DNA from: Pseudomonas sp. CAN1 | GTDB taxonomy: Bacteria > Pseudomonadota > Gammaproteobacteria > Pseudomonadales > Pseudomonadaceae | Direction: 5' to 3' | NCBI RefSeq assembly: GCF_030462585.1 | Contig: NZ_JASMRU010000007.1 | Location: forward strand, 137,453 to 201,452 | DNA: 64,000 nucleotides | Part shown: piece by piece, positions 25,846-34,079 of the stretch | Numbering within the stretch: the first letter of the stretch is position 1 | Layout of the letters: each line of letters starts with the position of its first letter | Translations under genes and position numbers: made by a program | The notes under the pieces: model-generated | The model's input: only the letters and a program-made list of their open reading frames with translations | What the model was told of the DNA's origin: nothing | Databases searched by the model: none

Positions 25846-26318
25846 TGCGGGCGGCCCTTGTCCTTGTTCAGCAATTCCAGCAGGCGCTGGGCGAATTCCG
25901 GCTGCGCCGGCTCGGATTCGGCGGCGTGCACCGGCTGGCGCATTACATGCAGCGGAGTGATTCGGCCGGGAGTCAGCCCCAGCAGTACCTGCTCCTCACC
26001 CACCTGCACCAGCACCAGGCGGTCGCGCGGGCCGAGGGCCTGGCTGGAGATCAGGCGGATCGCCTGGTTGCCACGCGGCACCACCTGCTGCACCCGGCGC
26101 ACCAGCCAGGCGAGCAGGAAGATCAGCCCGACTACCAGCACCAGCCCCAGCAGCAACTGCATCAGCTGCGCGCCGGCGCTGCCGGTGATCAGGCTCGGCG
26201 AGGAGCTGGCGTGGACGATGGCCGGATTGGATGCCGGCGCCTTGGCCTCCTCGCCCAGGGCGAGGAAGGACAGCCCGGCCAGCGGCAGGGCAGCGAGGTT
26301 CGCGAGCAGGCGGTTCAT
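25842..26318 (-). CDS. fliO: FliO, flagellar biosynthesis protein
   Basis: Chaperone for FliPQR assembly, 158 residues. An N-terminal hydrophobic signal-like stretch is followed by one membrane helix ([25 protein letters not shown]) and a cytoplasmic domain with [30 protein letters not shown], the FliO signature. It starts one base after the fliN stop and overlaps fliP by four bases. Confidence 0.92.
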   Translation of the reverse strand: MNRLLANLAALPLAGLSFLALGEEAKAPASNPAIVHASSSPSLITGSAGAQLMQLLLGLVLVVGLIFLLAWLVRRVQQVVPRGNQAIRLISSQALGPRDRLVLVQVGEEQVLLGLTPGRITPLHVMRQPVHAAESEPAQPEFAQRLLELLNKDKGRPQ

Positions 26319-26319
26319 G

Positions 26320-26787
26320 TCAGCGCAGCTTCTTGATGCGTTCGCTGGGGCTGATCACGTCGGTGAGGCGGATGCCGAACTTCTCGTTCACCACCACCAC
26401 TTCGCCGTGGGCGATCAGCGTGCCGTTGACCAGCACGTCCAGCGGTTCGCCGGCCAGGCGATCGAGTTCGATCACCGAGCCCTGGTTGAGTTGCAGCAGG
26501 TTGCGGATGTTGATGTCGGTGTGCCCGACCTCCATGGAAATGGTCACCGGAATATCCAGGATCACATCCAGGTTGGGGCCTTCCAGCCCGGCAATCATCG
26601 GCGTCTTGGGCGCCATGCCGAACTCTTCCATCGGTGCGCGCGGTGCGGCGGGCACGGCCGGAGCCGCTGCGCCGGCCATCATCGCGTCGATGTCGTCCTG
26701 GTTGGCGTCACCGGATTCGGAGAGGGCCGCAGCCCACTCGTCGGCCAGCGCCTGTTCTTCGGGGGTCACGTTTTCTTCATCAGACAT
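26320..26787 (-). CDS. fliN: FliN, flagellar motor switch protein
   Basis: C-ring component of 155 residues that contributes to switching and export. The N-terminal 70 residues are acidic and Ala/Pro rich. The C-terminal SpoA domain carries LDVILDIPVTISMEVGHTDINIRNLLQL and ERLAGEP-like text (LDRLAGEPLDVLVNGTLIAHGEVVVVN). It lies between fliM and fliO. Confidence 0.95.
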   Translation of the reverse strand: MSDEENVTPEEQALADEWAAALSESGDANQDDIDAMMAGAAAPAVPAAPRAPMEEFGMAPKTPMIAGLEGPNLDVILDIPVTISMEVGHTDINIRNLLQLNQGSVIELDRLAGEPLDVLVNGTLIAHGEVVVVNEKFGIRLTDVISPSERIKKLR

Positions 26788-26809
26788 GGTGGGTCCTCGT
26801 GGGATCCGC

Positions 26810-27781
26810 TCAGCGCACGCGCTCGAGGGGATCGAGAATCTGCAAGGCCAGGTTGCCCTTGTGCGAACCCAGCTTGACCTTGAAGGAAGGCACGCCGTTG
26901 GCGCGCATGATCATGTATTCGGGCAGCTCCACCGGGATCACGTCGCCGGGCTGCATGTGCAGGATGTCGCGCAGCTTGAGCTGGCGACGCACGACGGTCG
27001 CACCCACCGGCACGCTGACGTCGAGGATGTCTTCGCGCAGGGCGTTGATCCAGCGCTCGTCCTGGTCGTCGACGTCGGACTGGAAACCGGCGTCGAGCAT
27101 CTCGCGGATCGGCTCGATCATCGCGTACGGCAAAGTGATGTGCAGGTCGCCGCCGCCGCCGTCCAGCTCGATGTGGAAGGTGGAGACCACCACCACTTCG
27201 CTGGGGCTGACGATGTTGGCCATCGCCGGGTTCACTTCGGAGTTGACGTACTCGAAGTTGATCGGCATCACCGCATGCCAGGCTTCGGCAAGGTCGACGA
27301 AGGCCTGCTCGATGACCATGCGCACCACCCGCAGCTCGGTGGGAGTGAACTCGCGGCCCTCGATCTTGGCGTGACGGCCGTCACCGCCGAAGAAGTTGTC
27401 CACCAGCTTGAACACCAGCTTGGCGTCGAGGATGAACAGCGCGGTGCCGCGCAGCGGCTTCATCTTCACCAGGTTGAGGCTGGTGGGCACGTACAGCGAG
27501 TGCACGTACTCGCCGAACTTCATCACCTGCACGCCACCCACGGCGACATCCGCCGAGCGGCGCAGCAAGTTGAACATGCTGATGCGGGTGTAGCGGGCGA
27601 ACCGCTCGTTGATCATTTCCAGGGTCGGCATGCGGCCCCGGACGATGCGGTCCTGACTGGTCAGGTCGTAGGACTTGATCGCCCCCGGCTCGACGTCGGA
27701 CTCGGTTTCCACCAGGCCGTCGTCGACGCCGTGCAACAGCGCGTCGATCTCGTCCTGGGAAAGTAGATCCTGCATGGCCAT
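26810..27781 (-). CDS. fliM: FliM, flagellar motor switch protein
   Basis: C-ring protein of 323 residues that binds CheY-P. The N-terminal CheY-binding peptide MAMQDLLSQDEIDALLHG is clear, followed by the CheC-like middle domain (GIRPMPTLE-type text RGRMPTLEMINERFARYTRISMFNLLRR) and the C-terminal SpoA domain. It lies 9 bases after fliL. Confidence 0.96.
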   Translation of the reverse strand: MAMQDLLSQDEIDALLHGVDDGLVETESDVEPGAIKSYDLTSQDRIVRGRMPTLEMINERFARYTRISMFNLLRRSADVAVGGVQVMKFGEYVHSLYVPTSLNLVKMKPLRGTALFILDAKLVFKLVDNFFGGDGRHAKIEGREFTPTELRVVRMVIEQAFVDLAEAWHAVMPINFEYVNSEVNPAMANIVSPSEVVVVSTFHIELDGGGGDLHITLPYAMIEPIREMLDAGFQSDVDDQDERWINALREDILDVSVPVGATVVRRQLKLRDILHMQPGDVIPVELPEYMIMRANGVPSFKVKLGSHKGNLALQILDPLERVR

Positions 27782-27790
27782 GGCGGGTAC

Positions 27791-28312
27791 CTACTGCAAT
27801 ACGAAGTTGGTGAAAAGCACTTGCTCTAAGGTCAACTGACCGGTCGCCTTCTTCGCCAGTTCCTGAAGACTGCTGGTGGCCTGCTGGCGCAGCATCTCCT
27901 TGCCGACCGGTGTCACCAGCGTGTCGAAATTCTGACTGGAGAACAGCATCACCAGTTGGTTACGCACCAGCGGCATCTGTTCGCGCAGGGCATCCATCTG
28001 CCCCTGATCGCGGCCCATCAGGGCCACCGAGACCTGCAGATAGCGCTGGCGACCGTTCTGATTGAAGTTGACCACGAAGGATGGCGCGAGGATTTCATAG
28101 ACCGCCTGCTTCTTGGTCGGCTCCGCGTGTTCCGCGGTCTTGGCCTCAGCCTCGTCGGGCTTGGCGCTCTTGTGCAGGAAGAACCAGGTGCCGCCCACCG
28201 AGGCACCGACCGCCAGCAGGAATGCCACGGCGATGATGATGATGAGCTTCAGCTTGCCCTTGGCGGGAGCCTGTCCATCGGGAAGCGGGGGCGTCTGTTC
28301 TTTCTTGGCCAT
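27791..28312 (-). CDS. fliL: FliL, flagellar basal-body-associated protein
   Basis: Stator-associated membrane protein of 173 residues, first gene of the fliLMNOPQR-flhB operon. A Lys-rich cytoplasmic start leads to one membrane helix (LKLIIIIAVAFLLAVGASVGGTWFFL); the periplasmic part is a stomatin-like domain (YEILAPSFVVNFNQNGRQRYLQVSVALMGRD). A strong sigma-54 site lies about 50 bases upstream. Confidence 0.94.
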   Translation of the reverse strand: MAKKEQTPPLPDGQAPAKGKLKLIIIIAVAFLLAVGASVGGTWFFLHKSAKPDEAEAKTAEHAEPTKKQAVYEILAPSFVVNFNQNGRQRYLQVSVALMGRDQGQMDALREQMPLVRNQLVMLFSSQNFDTLVTPVGKEMLRQQATSSLQELAKKATGQLTLEQVLFTNFVLQ

Positions 28313-28362
28313 GCCAATAATCCGTCACTATGCCGGCGCGAAGCGCTGATACCGGGGGTTGG

Positions 28363-28378
28363 AGCAAGGGTTGTGCCA
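28363..28378 (-). promoter_or_regulatory. Sigma-54 (RpoN) promoter of the fliL operon
   Basis: On the minus strand the site is TGGCACAACCCTTGCT, matching the consensus TGGCAC-N5-TTGCW with GG-N10-GC spacing. The expected transcript would begin around 28352, leaving a leader of about 40 bases before the fliL ATG. FleQ with RpoN controls this operon in P. aeruginosa. Confidence 0.85.
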
Positions 28379-28440
28379 GTTTTGAATAGTCCCACTGGCG
28401 ACGCCGCGGATATTACAGGCTAGACGGAGGATGTCACGGG

Positions 28441-28892
28441 GAGGAGTAAGAATTTTCCTCTGAGCTGGAAAGATCAGGGGTTGGGGCGGTTCGCGAGCAG
28501 GCTCGCTCCTACAGCCAATCCGAAACTCCGGACCTGCTCTTCGTAGGAGCGAGCTTGCTCGCGAACAAGGGAAAACTTGGCGCTCGGGCTTATACCCTCT
28601 CCCCCACCCTGGCTGCGCGCCCCGCTCCGAAGGGAGAGGGAGTTATCCGTGCCACTCCTGGCATCGTGCTATGAGGAGCAAGAACGTTCCTCTGCGCTGG
28701 GGAGCTCGGGGTTGGGGCGGTTCGCGAGCAAGCTCGCTCCTACAGCCAACCCGAAACTCCGGACCTGCTCTTCGTAGGAGCGAGCTTGCTCGCGAACAGA
28801 GGGGGAAATCGGCGCTCGGGCTTATACCCTCTCCCCCGCCCTCTCCCTGAAGGGAGAGGGAGTTATCCGTGCCACTCCTGGCATCGTGCTAT
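28441..28892. repeat. Tandem direct repeat carrying paired REP elements
   Basis: Unit 1 (28441-28672) and unit 2 (28673-28892) share most of their sequence, with a period of about 232 bases. Each begins GAGGAG-AAGAA-TTCCTCTG, contains two oppositely oriented REPs (28491-28513 with 28543-28566; 28721-28743 with 28774-28797) and ends in a shared stretch GTGCCACTCCTGGCATCGTG. They differ in one block: unit 1 has a CTGGCTGCGCGCCCCGCTCC insert where unit 2 has CTCTCCCTG. Confidence 0.9.
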
Positions 28893-28931
28893 CCGGCGAG
28901 CACCGATCTTTCAGCACACTCCGAACAAGTC

Positions 28932-28966
28932 CCCTCTCCCTTCGGAGCGGGGCGCGCAGCCAGGGT
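28932..28966. repeat. Inverted copy of 28606-28640
   Basis: These 35 bases are the exact reverse complement of 28606-28640, the block that distinguishes unit 1 from unit 2 of the neighbouring tandem repeat. Together they could form a long hairpin with a loop of about 290 bases. The element starts with the CCCTCTCCCTTC motif seen in several other spacers of this window. Confidence 0.9.
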
Positions 28967-29019
28967 TAGGGAGAGAGCGCTTTCAAGCAGCACATCAACG
29001 CCCGGTCAGCCCCCGCGAA

Positions 29020-30324
29020 TCACGCGTAGTAATCCACCAGTCCCCTTCCCTGCGCCGCCGACTGCGGGCGGATTTCGGACACACCGCTGATCATAGGTTC
29101 GTCATCGCCGCTGTCCGAACCACTGACGCGCCGCGAAGCGCCGCGCTCGTCGCCCTGCTGTTGCTGCCAGCCACGGGCGGACTGGTCGGAGACGTTGACG
29201 TCCAGCTGCATGCCCTGCTGGTTGAACATCTCGCGCAGGCGGTGCTGCTGGCTGTCCAGCGCTTCGCGGACGTTGGCGTTGGCGCTGACGAAGTTGACCT
29301 GAGTCTGGTCGCCGGTCATGTGGATGCGCACTTCCAGGCGGCCGAGGTTGGCCGGGTCCATCTGGATCTCCGCCGACTTGAGGTTCTGCGAGGACATCCA
29401 CATCACCCGGTCCACCACCTGGTCGGTCCAGCCGTTCTGCTGCACCGACACGGCCTGCCCCGGCACCAGCGGATTCACCGGGCGGTTGGTCATGGCCTGC
29501 GGCGTGTTCAGCGCCTGGGTCAGGGATTCCAGGCGCGCGGCGAAGGTCTCGTTGCGCGGCATCTCCGGCTTGGCGTCGGCCTGCAGCTCCGGCAACTGCC
29601 GGCTCAGGTCGCTGGCATCCTTCAGCGCGCCCTCGGTGAGCTTGCCTTCAGCGCCCTTGGCGGCGGCATCCGGGTCCAGGGCGGCCAGCGCGGCAGACAG
29701 ATCGTTCTTGCCGTTGGCATCCAGCGCCTTGTCGCCCGCCTTGGCGGCTAGATGGCCGGTGAGCGAGGTCTGCTGCACCTGCTGGGCCTGGTCATCGGCG
29801 CCCACGGCGAGGGTCAGGTTGACCCCCGGAATCTGGTTGAGCTTCTGCAGGTCGTCATCGCTGCTGGCATCGGTCAGCTGGCTGGCGCCGCTGCTGACCA
29901 CCAGCGGCGGCGCCTCCGGCTCCGGCAGTTGGCCGGTCATGCCGAGCATCAGCAGCGGGTCGATGGTGGCCTCGGGTGCCGCCTCGGTGTCCGCGACCTG
30001 ATCGTCCGCCGCCTTGCTCGCGCCATCAGCCGGCAAGGCCTTGCCGTCGTCGGCAACCTTTGGCTGGTCGGCGGCAGCCGGGGCGGTGGAATCGCTGGCC
30101 TTGGCGTCCTTGTCGGTGTTGTCCCGCGGCTTCTCGGCCTTCGCTTTCACGGGCTTGTCGGGGCGCTCGCTGGCCGCCGGACGCTGCTCTTTCGCATACA
30201 CGTCGGCGAAGCTGGAACCCTTGTCATTGCTGGTGTTCGACGAATTCTGGGCAGACTTGGAGAGCGCCGCCTTGGGCCTGATGTCAGGCGTCGACGTCAT
30301 TAAAATATCCGGGGCGACAGCCAT
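29020..30324 (-). CDS. fliK: FliK, flagellar hook-length control protein
   Basis: Molecular ruler of 434 residues, secreted during hook growth, that signals FlhB to switch. A long Asp/Ala/Lys-rich N-terminal ruler region precedes the FliK C-terminal domain (about 300-400) with LKSAEIQMDPANLGRLEVRIHMTGDQTQVNFVSANANVREAL, the family signature. It then ends in a polar tail. GGAG lies 7 bases before the ATG. It has its own sigma-54 site. Confidence 0.95.
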   Translation of the reverse strand: MAVAPDILMTSTPDIRPKAALSKSAQNSSNTSNDKGSSFADVYAKEQRPAASERPDKPVKAKAEKPRDNTDKDAKASDSTAPAAADQPKVADDGKALPADGASKAADDQVADTEAAPEATIDPLLMLGMTGQLPEPEAPPLVVSSGASQLTDASSDDDLQKLNQIPGVNLTLAVGADDQAQQVQQTSLTGHLAAKAGDKALDANGKNDLSAALAALDPDAAAKGAEGKLTEGALKDASDLSRQLPELQADAKPEMPRNETFAARLESLTQALNTPQAMTNRPVNPLVPGQAVSVQQNGWTDQVVDRVMWMSSQNLKSAEIQMDPANLGRLEVRIHMTGDQTQVNFVSANANVREALDSQQHRLREMFNQQGMQLDVNVSDQSARGWQQQQGDERGASRRVSGSDSGDDEPMISGVSEIRPQSAAQGRGLVDYYA

Positions 30325-30362
30325 CGGAGGTCTCCGTTGAGGTGAATATCCAACACGGAGAA

Positions 30363-30378
30363 AGCAAGGCGCGGGCCA
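30363..30378 (-). promoter_or_regulatory. Sigma-54 (RpoN) promoter of fliK
   Basis: On the minus strand the site is TGGCCCGCGCCTTGCT, one base away from TGGCACG-N4-TTGCT, with GG-N10-GC spacing kept. It lies 39 bases before the fliK ATG and just downstream of the hptB stop, so fliK need not depend on the hptB transcript. Confidence 0.75.
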
Positions 30379-30390
30379 ACTCGAAAAAAC

Positions 30391-30732
30391 TCAGGGACGA
30401 CCGGGCAGCAGCAGGGTGCGGACGATGGAGAATTCGTGCTCGACCTTGCCGATCAGCCCCTGGGCGGTGGCCAGGTCGTTCTGCCGGGCGGCTTCCTCCA
30501 GGCCCTTGCACAGGCTGCTGAGCAGGCAGGCGCCCATGTTCCCGCAGCTGCCCTTGAAGCTGTGCGCGGCGTGGCGCAAGGCAGGAGCGTCGGAGCCGGC
30601 GAAGGCGTCGCGGATGGCGCGCAGGCGCTCCTCGGAGTCGCAGAGGAAGGTCTCCACCAGCAGCGGGTACTCGTCTTCCATGATCGACAGCAAATTGCTC
30701 AGCACGGCGCCATCGAGATGCGGCTCGGACAT
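30391..30732 (-). CDS. hptB: HptB-type histidine phosphotransfer protein
   Basis: HPt domain of 113 residues with the phospho-acceptor His in LRHAAHSFKGSCGNMGA. In P. aeruginosa HptB receives phosphate from several hybrid sensors and passes it to HsbR, affecting swarming and biofilm formation. Here it lies directly after hsbR and before fliK, the arrangement also known from P. putida. AGGGAG lies 6 bases before the ATG. Confidence 0.85.
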   Translation of the reverse strand: MSEPHLDGAVLSNLLSIMEDEYPLLVETFLCDSEERLRAIRDAFAGSDAPALRHAAHSFKGSCGNMGACLLSSLCKGLEEAARQNDLATAQGLIGKVEHEFSIVRTLLLPGRP

Positions 30733-30787
30733 TCGGCACTCCCTGAAGGATTACTCGCCACCCTTCGGGGGGACAAGAAGGGCCCGA

Positions 30788-32485
30788 TTATGCCTGAGGC
30801 GTCCAGAAGAACTCCACGGACACCGTCTTGCCATCAGCGGACCACTGACAGCGGTCAGACAATTGCCGGACCAGCGCCAGGCCACGCCCGCAGAGGCTGC
30901 CTGCAGCCTGCTGGGAAGCCAGCACCGCGCCGACGTCGAAGCCGTCGCCGCTGTCCTCCACCCGCATCAGCAGGCGACCGCCCTCGCCATGGGGCGCAAG
31001 GTCGAGGTGGAAGCGCACGTAGCCGTCGCGCAGCGCGTCCAGGCGCTGGCTGCGCTCCTCGTAGTAGCGGGCGAAACCGGCGGCATCGCACTTGAGGCTG
31101 GAATCCAGGCCCATCACGCCGTGCTCCAGGGCGTTGGAGTACAGCTCGGCGAGCACGGTGTAGAGCGCGCCGCCGCGCGGGCGCAGGTCCTGTACCTCCA
31201 TCAGCAGTTGCAGGAGGAACGGCAGCGGGTTGAAGTTGCGCAGGGTCGGCGCGCGGAATTCGAAGCTCGCCGACCAGTCCAGCGGGCTGCTCAGGCCGTT
31301 GTCGGAGAAGGCCAGCGGTGGCCGCTGCAGCGAGCCCTCCGGGACCAGCGCGATCTCCAGCATGCTGACGTCGTCCTGGGCTTCGCCACGAAAGCGCGAG
31401 ACCGCCGCCTGGATGCCATCGAACAAGCGTGACGGCGCATGGCCCTCGGCGAACACCTGGCGCAGGCGCTCCTCGCCAAAGGCCTGGTCGGCGGCGTTGC
31501 GCGCCTCCAGCACACCATCGGAGAAGAGGAACACGCGGTCGCCCTCCTCCATCGCGTAGACCTCGCAGTGGTCGCTGAAGGCGGAAGGTTCGAGGATGCC
31601 CAGCGGCAGGTGGCGCGACACCAGCGGCAACAGTTCGCCGCTGTCATGGCGGTGCAGGTAGCCGTTGGGCAGGCCGCCGTTCCACACCTCCACCAGGCCG
31701 CGCTGGAAGCTCAGGTTGAGCACCGCCGCGCAACAGAACACCCCCACCGGGAGGATGCGCTTGAGCTTGGCGTTCATCTCCCGAAGGATGTCCGCCATGG
31801 GGTAGCCCTTGGCGGTCATGCCGTAGAACACCTCGGCCAGCGGCATGGCGCCGATGGCCGCCGGCAGGCCGTGGCCGGTGAAGTCGCCGAGCAGCACGTG
31901 CATGCCGCCGGAGGGCTTGAACGCCGCCAGCAGGATGTCGCCGTTGAACAGCGCGAACGGTGATTGCAGGTAGCGGATGTTGGCCGCGTTCAGGCAGCCG
32001 GAGTGCGCCACCTTGTCGAACACCGCCTTGGCCACGCGCTGCTCGTTGAGCAGGTGCTCGTTGTGCCGGGCGATCAGGTCGCGCTGTTCCAGCACCATCC
32101 GCTGCAGGTGATGCAGGCGACCCATGGCGCGGATCTTGGCTTCGAGGATGACCCGGTTGTAGGGCTTGGAGAGGAAGTCGTCGCCGCCCGCCTCCAGGCT
32201 CTGCACCAGCGCCTCGGTTTCCGTCAGCGAGGTGAGGAAGATGATCGGCACCAGCTCCTCGCCGGCCTGCCGGCGAATCCGCCGCGCCGCCTCGAAGCCG
32301 TCCATCACCGGCATCAGCGCATCCATCAGCACCAGCTGCGGGCGCTCCTGGGCGAACAGCGCCAGCGCCTCCAGGCCATTGGCGGCGGTGAGCACACGAT
32401 GGCCCTGGCGGCTGACGATGGTCGACAGCAGCAGGCGATCGGCGGCGTTGTCGTCGGCGATGAGGACGGTGAGGAGTTCAGCCAT
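30788..32485 (-). CDS. hsbR: HsbR-type response regulator with PP2C phosphatase and kinase domains
   Basis: Protein of 565 residues. Residues 1-120 are a receiver (VLIADDNAADRLLL; phospho-Asp in LVLMDALMPVMDG; Lys in FLSKPY). Residues about 170-390 are a SpoIIE/PP2C phosphatase (GGMHVLLGDFTGHGLPAA, FLFSDGVLEARN, DDVSML). The C-terminus is an anti-sigma-type HATPase domain (LAELYSNALEHGV, RVEDSGDGFD). It controls phosphorylation of HsbA and thereby flagellar gene expression and c-di-GMP signalling in P. aeruginosa. Confidence 0.88.
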   Translation of the reverse strand: MAELLTVLIADDNAADRLLLSTIVSRQGHRVLTAANGLEALALFAQERPQLVLMDALMPVMDGFEAARRIRRQAGEELVPIIFLTSLTETEALVQSLEAGGDDFLSKPYNRVILEAKIRAMGRLHHLQRMVLEQRDLIARHNEHLLNEQRVAKAVFDKVAHSGCLNAANIRYLQSPFALFNGDILLAAFKPSGGMHVLLGDFTGHGLPAAIGAMPLAEVFYGMTAKGYPMADILREMNAKLKRILPVGVFCCAAVLNLSFQRGLVEVWNGGLPNGYLHRHDSGELLPLVSRHLPLGILEPSAFSDHCEVYAMEEGDRVFLFSDGVLEARNAADQAFGEERLRQVFAEGHAPSRLFDGIQAAVSRFRGEAQDDVSMLEIALVPEGSLQRPPLAFSDNGLSSPLDWSASFEFRAPTLRNFNPLPFLLQLLMEVQDLRPRGGALYTVLAELYSNALEHGVMGLDSSLKCDAAGFARYYEERSQRLDALRDGYVRFHLDLAPHGEGGRLLMRVEDSGDGFDVGAVLASQQAAGSLCGRGLALVRQLSDRCQWSADGKTVSVEFFWTPQA

Positions 32486-32514
32486 GACCGTGGCCGGAGC
32501 GCGCCCGGTTCGGC

Positions 32515-32820
32515 TCAGCTGATGCTGAACAGCTGTTCGAAGTTGGAGATCGCCAGCACCTTGCGCACATCCGGGTTGCAGTGCACCAGGCTGATCTGCG
32601 CGCTCTCGCCGCCGGCGTGATCACGCAGCAGCAGGAGCATGCCCAGAGCCGAGCTGTCGAGGTAGGTGGCGCCCTTCAGGTCCACCACGTAGCGCTTGGG
32701 CGTGGCCTCGACGCGCTCGTAGGCGTCGCGGAATTCCTGGTGTGCGCCGAAATCGAAACGTCCCTGGACCACGATGGTCAGCTCCTGCCCGTCGGCAGAG
32801 GGAACGGAAGTGATGGCCAT
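32515..32820 (-). CDS. hsbA: HsbA-type anti-sigma factor antagonist (STAS domain)
   Basis: STAS protein of 101 residues with the phosphorylatable Ser in GATYLDSSALGMLLLLRDHAG. In P. aeruginosa HsbA binds FlgM or a diguanylate cyclase depending on its phosphorylation state. The ATG at 32820 is firm: AAGGAG lies 6 bases upstream, and longer frames have no such signal. It heads the hsbA-hsbR-hptB set. Confidence 0.87.
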   Translation of the reverse strand: MAITSVPSADGQELTIVVQGRFDFGAHQEFRDAYERVEATPKRYVVDLKGATYLDSSALGMLLLLRDHAGGESAQISLVHCNPDVRKVLAISNFEQLFSIS

Positions 32821-33071
32821 GGGATTCTCCTTATCGATCGATGGTCGCGCACGAACCTGAAGATTTAGCAGCAAGTGGTGACAGGGGCAACCTCGGCGAG
32901 CATCGGCAAACCGCCTCGCCAGACCGGTCGAGCGGCCAACCTCGCGGTCGCTTAATGGACCACCGGTCGACACAGGCCCGGCAAATGCCTTTACCCTTTT
33001 ACGCGTGCGACGCAGGGCGAAGGCTCACAGAAGCCTCGGAAGGGTCGCACCCGGCAAAGTAAGGGGGGAGC

Positions 33072-33788
33072 ATGGTCAAGTCCATTCTTGTCGCGGCCTG
33101 CGTGTTGTGCGCAGCACCGTGCGTGGGCGCGCAGGTGATGCAGCGCCAACTGGGCGACTTCGAGCTGAAGTTCGCCAACTCGCCGACCCGCAGCATGGCC
33201 CAGGGGCTGGTCCAGCCCGGCCAGGCCAACAGCGCCCAGGGCGGCCTCGACGTCACCCATGACAGCGGCTGGTACGTCGGCAGCTGGACCTCGAACATCG
33301 AGCAGGAAAAGCCGCTGGAGATCGACAGTTACGCCGGCTTCAAGCACCCGCTGGGCGACGGCAAGCTGGGTTATGAAGTCGGCACCCTGCGCTACAGCCG
33401 CCCGGAGCAGCCGGACTATGACAGCCAGGCGCTTTACGGTGGCCTCTCGGTCTTCGGCAGCCGCCTCGGCGCGGCCTACAGCGCCCAGGCCGGGCGCAGC
33501 ACCGCCACGCTGTTCACCGACCTGGGCATGCAGCCGGACCTGGGCTTCGACGTCACCTTCAAGTACTCCGCCTACAGCCTTGCCTCCCCGGTGAGCCTGA
33601 GCAGCGGCGGCAGCGTCAGCGAATTCGGCGACTGGTCACTGAACTTCAGCCGGCCGTGGAAGGGCATCGACCTGAACTTCTCCTACAGCGGCAGCAGCCT
33701 GACCGGCAGTGATTGCAGCGCCTACTCCGGGCACAACGCCTATTGCGATTCGGCGTTCATGTTCAAGGCTTCGCGGCCGTTCTTCTGA
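33072..33788 (+). CDS. TorF-family putative outer-membrane porin
   Basis: Protein of 238 residues with a signal peptide (cut after CVGA, about residue 20) and beta-barrel character: alternating hydrophobic strands such as GWYVGSWTSNIE, LGYEVGTLRYSR and WSLNFSRPWKGIDLNFSYSGSS, ending in the Phe-Phe that outer-membrane barrels need for insertion. It matches the Gcw_chp/TorF family of small barrels with unknown substrate. It is the first gene of the accessory insert and divergent from hsbA. Confidence 0.8.
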   Translation: MVKSILVAACVLCAAPCVGAQVMQRQLGDFELKFANSPTRSMAQGLVQPGQANSAQGGLDVTHDSGWYVGSWTSNIEQEKPLEIDSYAGFKHPLGDGKLGYEVGTLRYSRPEQPDYDSQALYGGLSVFGSRLGAAYSAQAGRSTATLFTDLGMQPDLGFDVTFKYSAYSLASPVSLSSGGSVSEFGDWSLNFSRPWKGIDLNFSYSGSSLTGSDCSAYSGHNAYCDSAFMFKASRPFF

Positions 33789-33807
33789 GGCGCCTGCCGC
33801 CCCAAAC

Positions 33808-33942
33808 CCTCACCCCAACCCTCTCCCGGAGGGAGAGGAGGCAGTCCGCTGCCAAGCGTCACTCCAGCGTTCTTCCTGCATCCCGATGCCCACTCCCCTG
33901 CCGAACGGCCCCTCGCCCCCTGGGAGAGGGCTGGGGTGAGGG
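33808..33942. repeat. Inverted repeat in the porin-araC spacer
   Basis: CCCTCACCCCAACCCTCTCCC at 33808-33828 is matched by its reverse complement at 33922-33942 with one mismatch. A second short palindrome follows the left arm (CCTCTCCCGGAGGGAGAGG). The motif family is the common CTCACCCC/CCCTCTCCC intergenic repeat of Pseudomonas and also occurs near 28600, 28840 and 37564. The 291-base spacer holds no gene. Confidence 0.8.
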
Positions 33943-34079
33943 CGAGACCGCGCGCCGAAAGCTCCCGGCGCCGAGAAAGTCAATTTCATTCAAGATCACC
34001 ACGGCGCGAAGGGCTACTCTGCCAATCACTCCCCCTCAGCCGCCGACCCGCCAGGTTCGGCCAACCAGGTGATGACCCG

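Larger units (their letters stand above)
28313..29019. other. Gene-free region between fliL and fliK, mostly repeats
   Basis: The first 70 bases hold the fliL promoter. From 28441 to 28966 it is a mosaic: two direct copies of a unit of about 220-232 bases, each with a pair of inverted REP elements and a CCCTCTCCC-type palindrome, then a 35-base inverted copy of part of the first unit. The remaining bases to 29019 form the fliK 3' flank. I see no gene in it. Confidence 0.85.

Noticed and set aside
28441-28966. CRISPR array
   Set aside because: The repeated units are over 200 bases with internal inverted REPs and no short regular spacers, so it is a tandem duplication.
33936-34079. N-terminal extension of the AraC regulator
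   Set aside because: The extended frame runs through the inverted-repeat spacer and translates to Arg/Pro/Ser-rich text; the ATG at 34080 has a ribosome site and starts the cupin domain.
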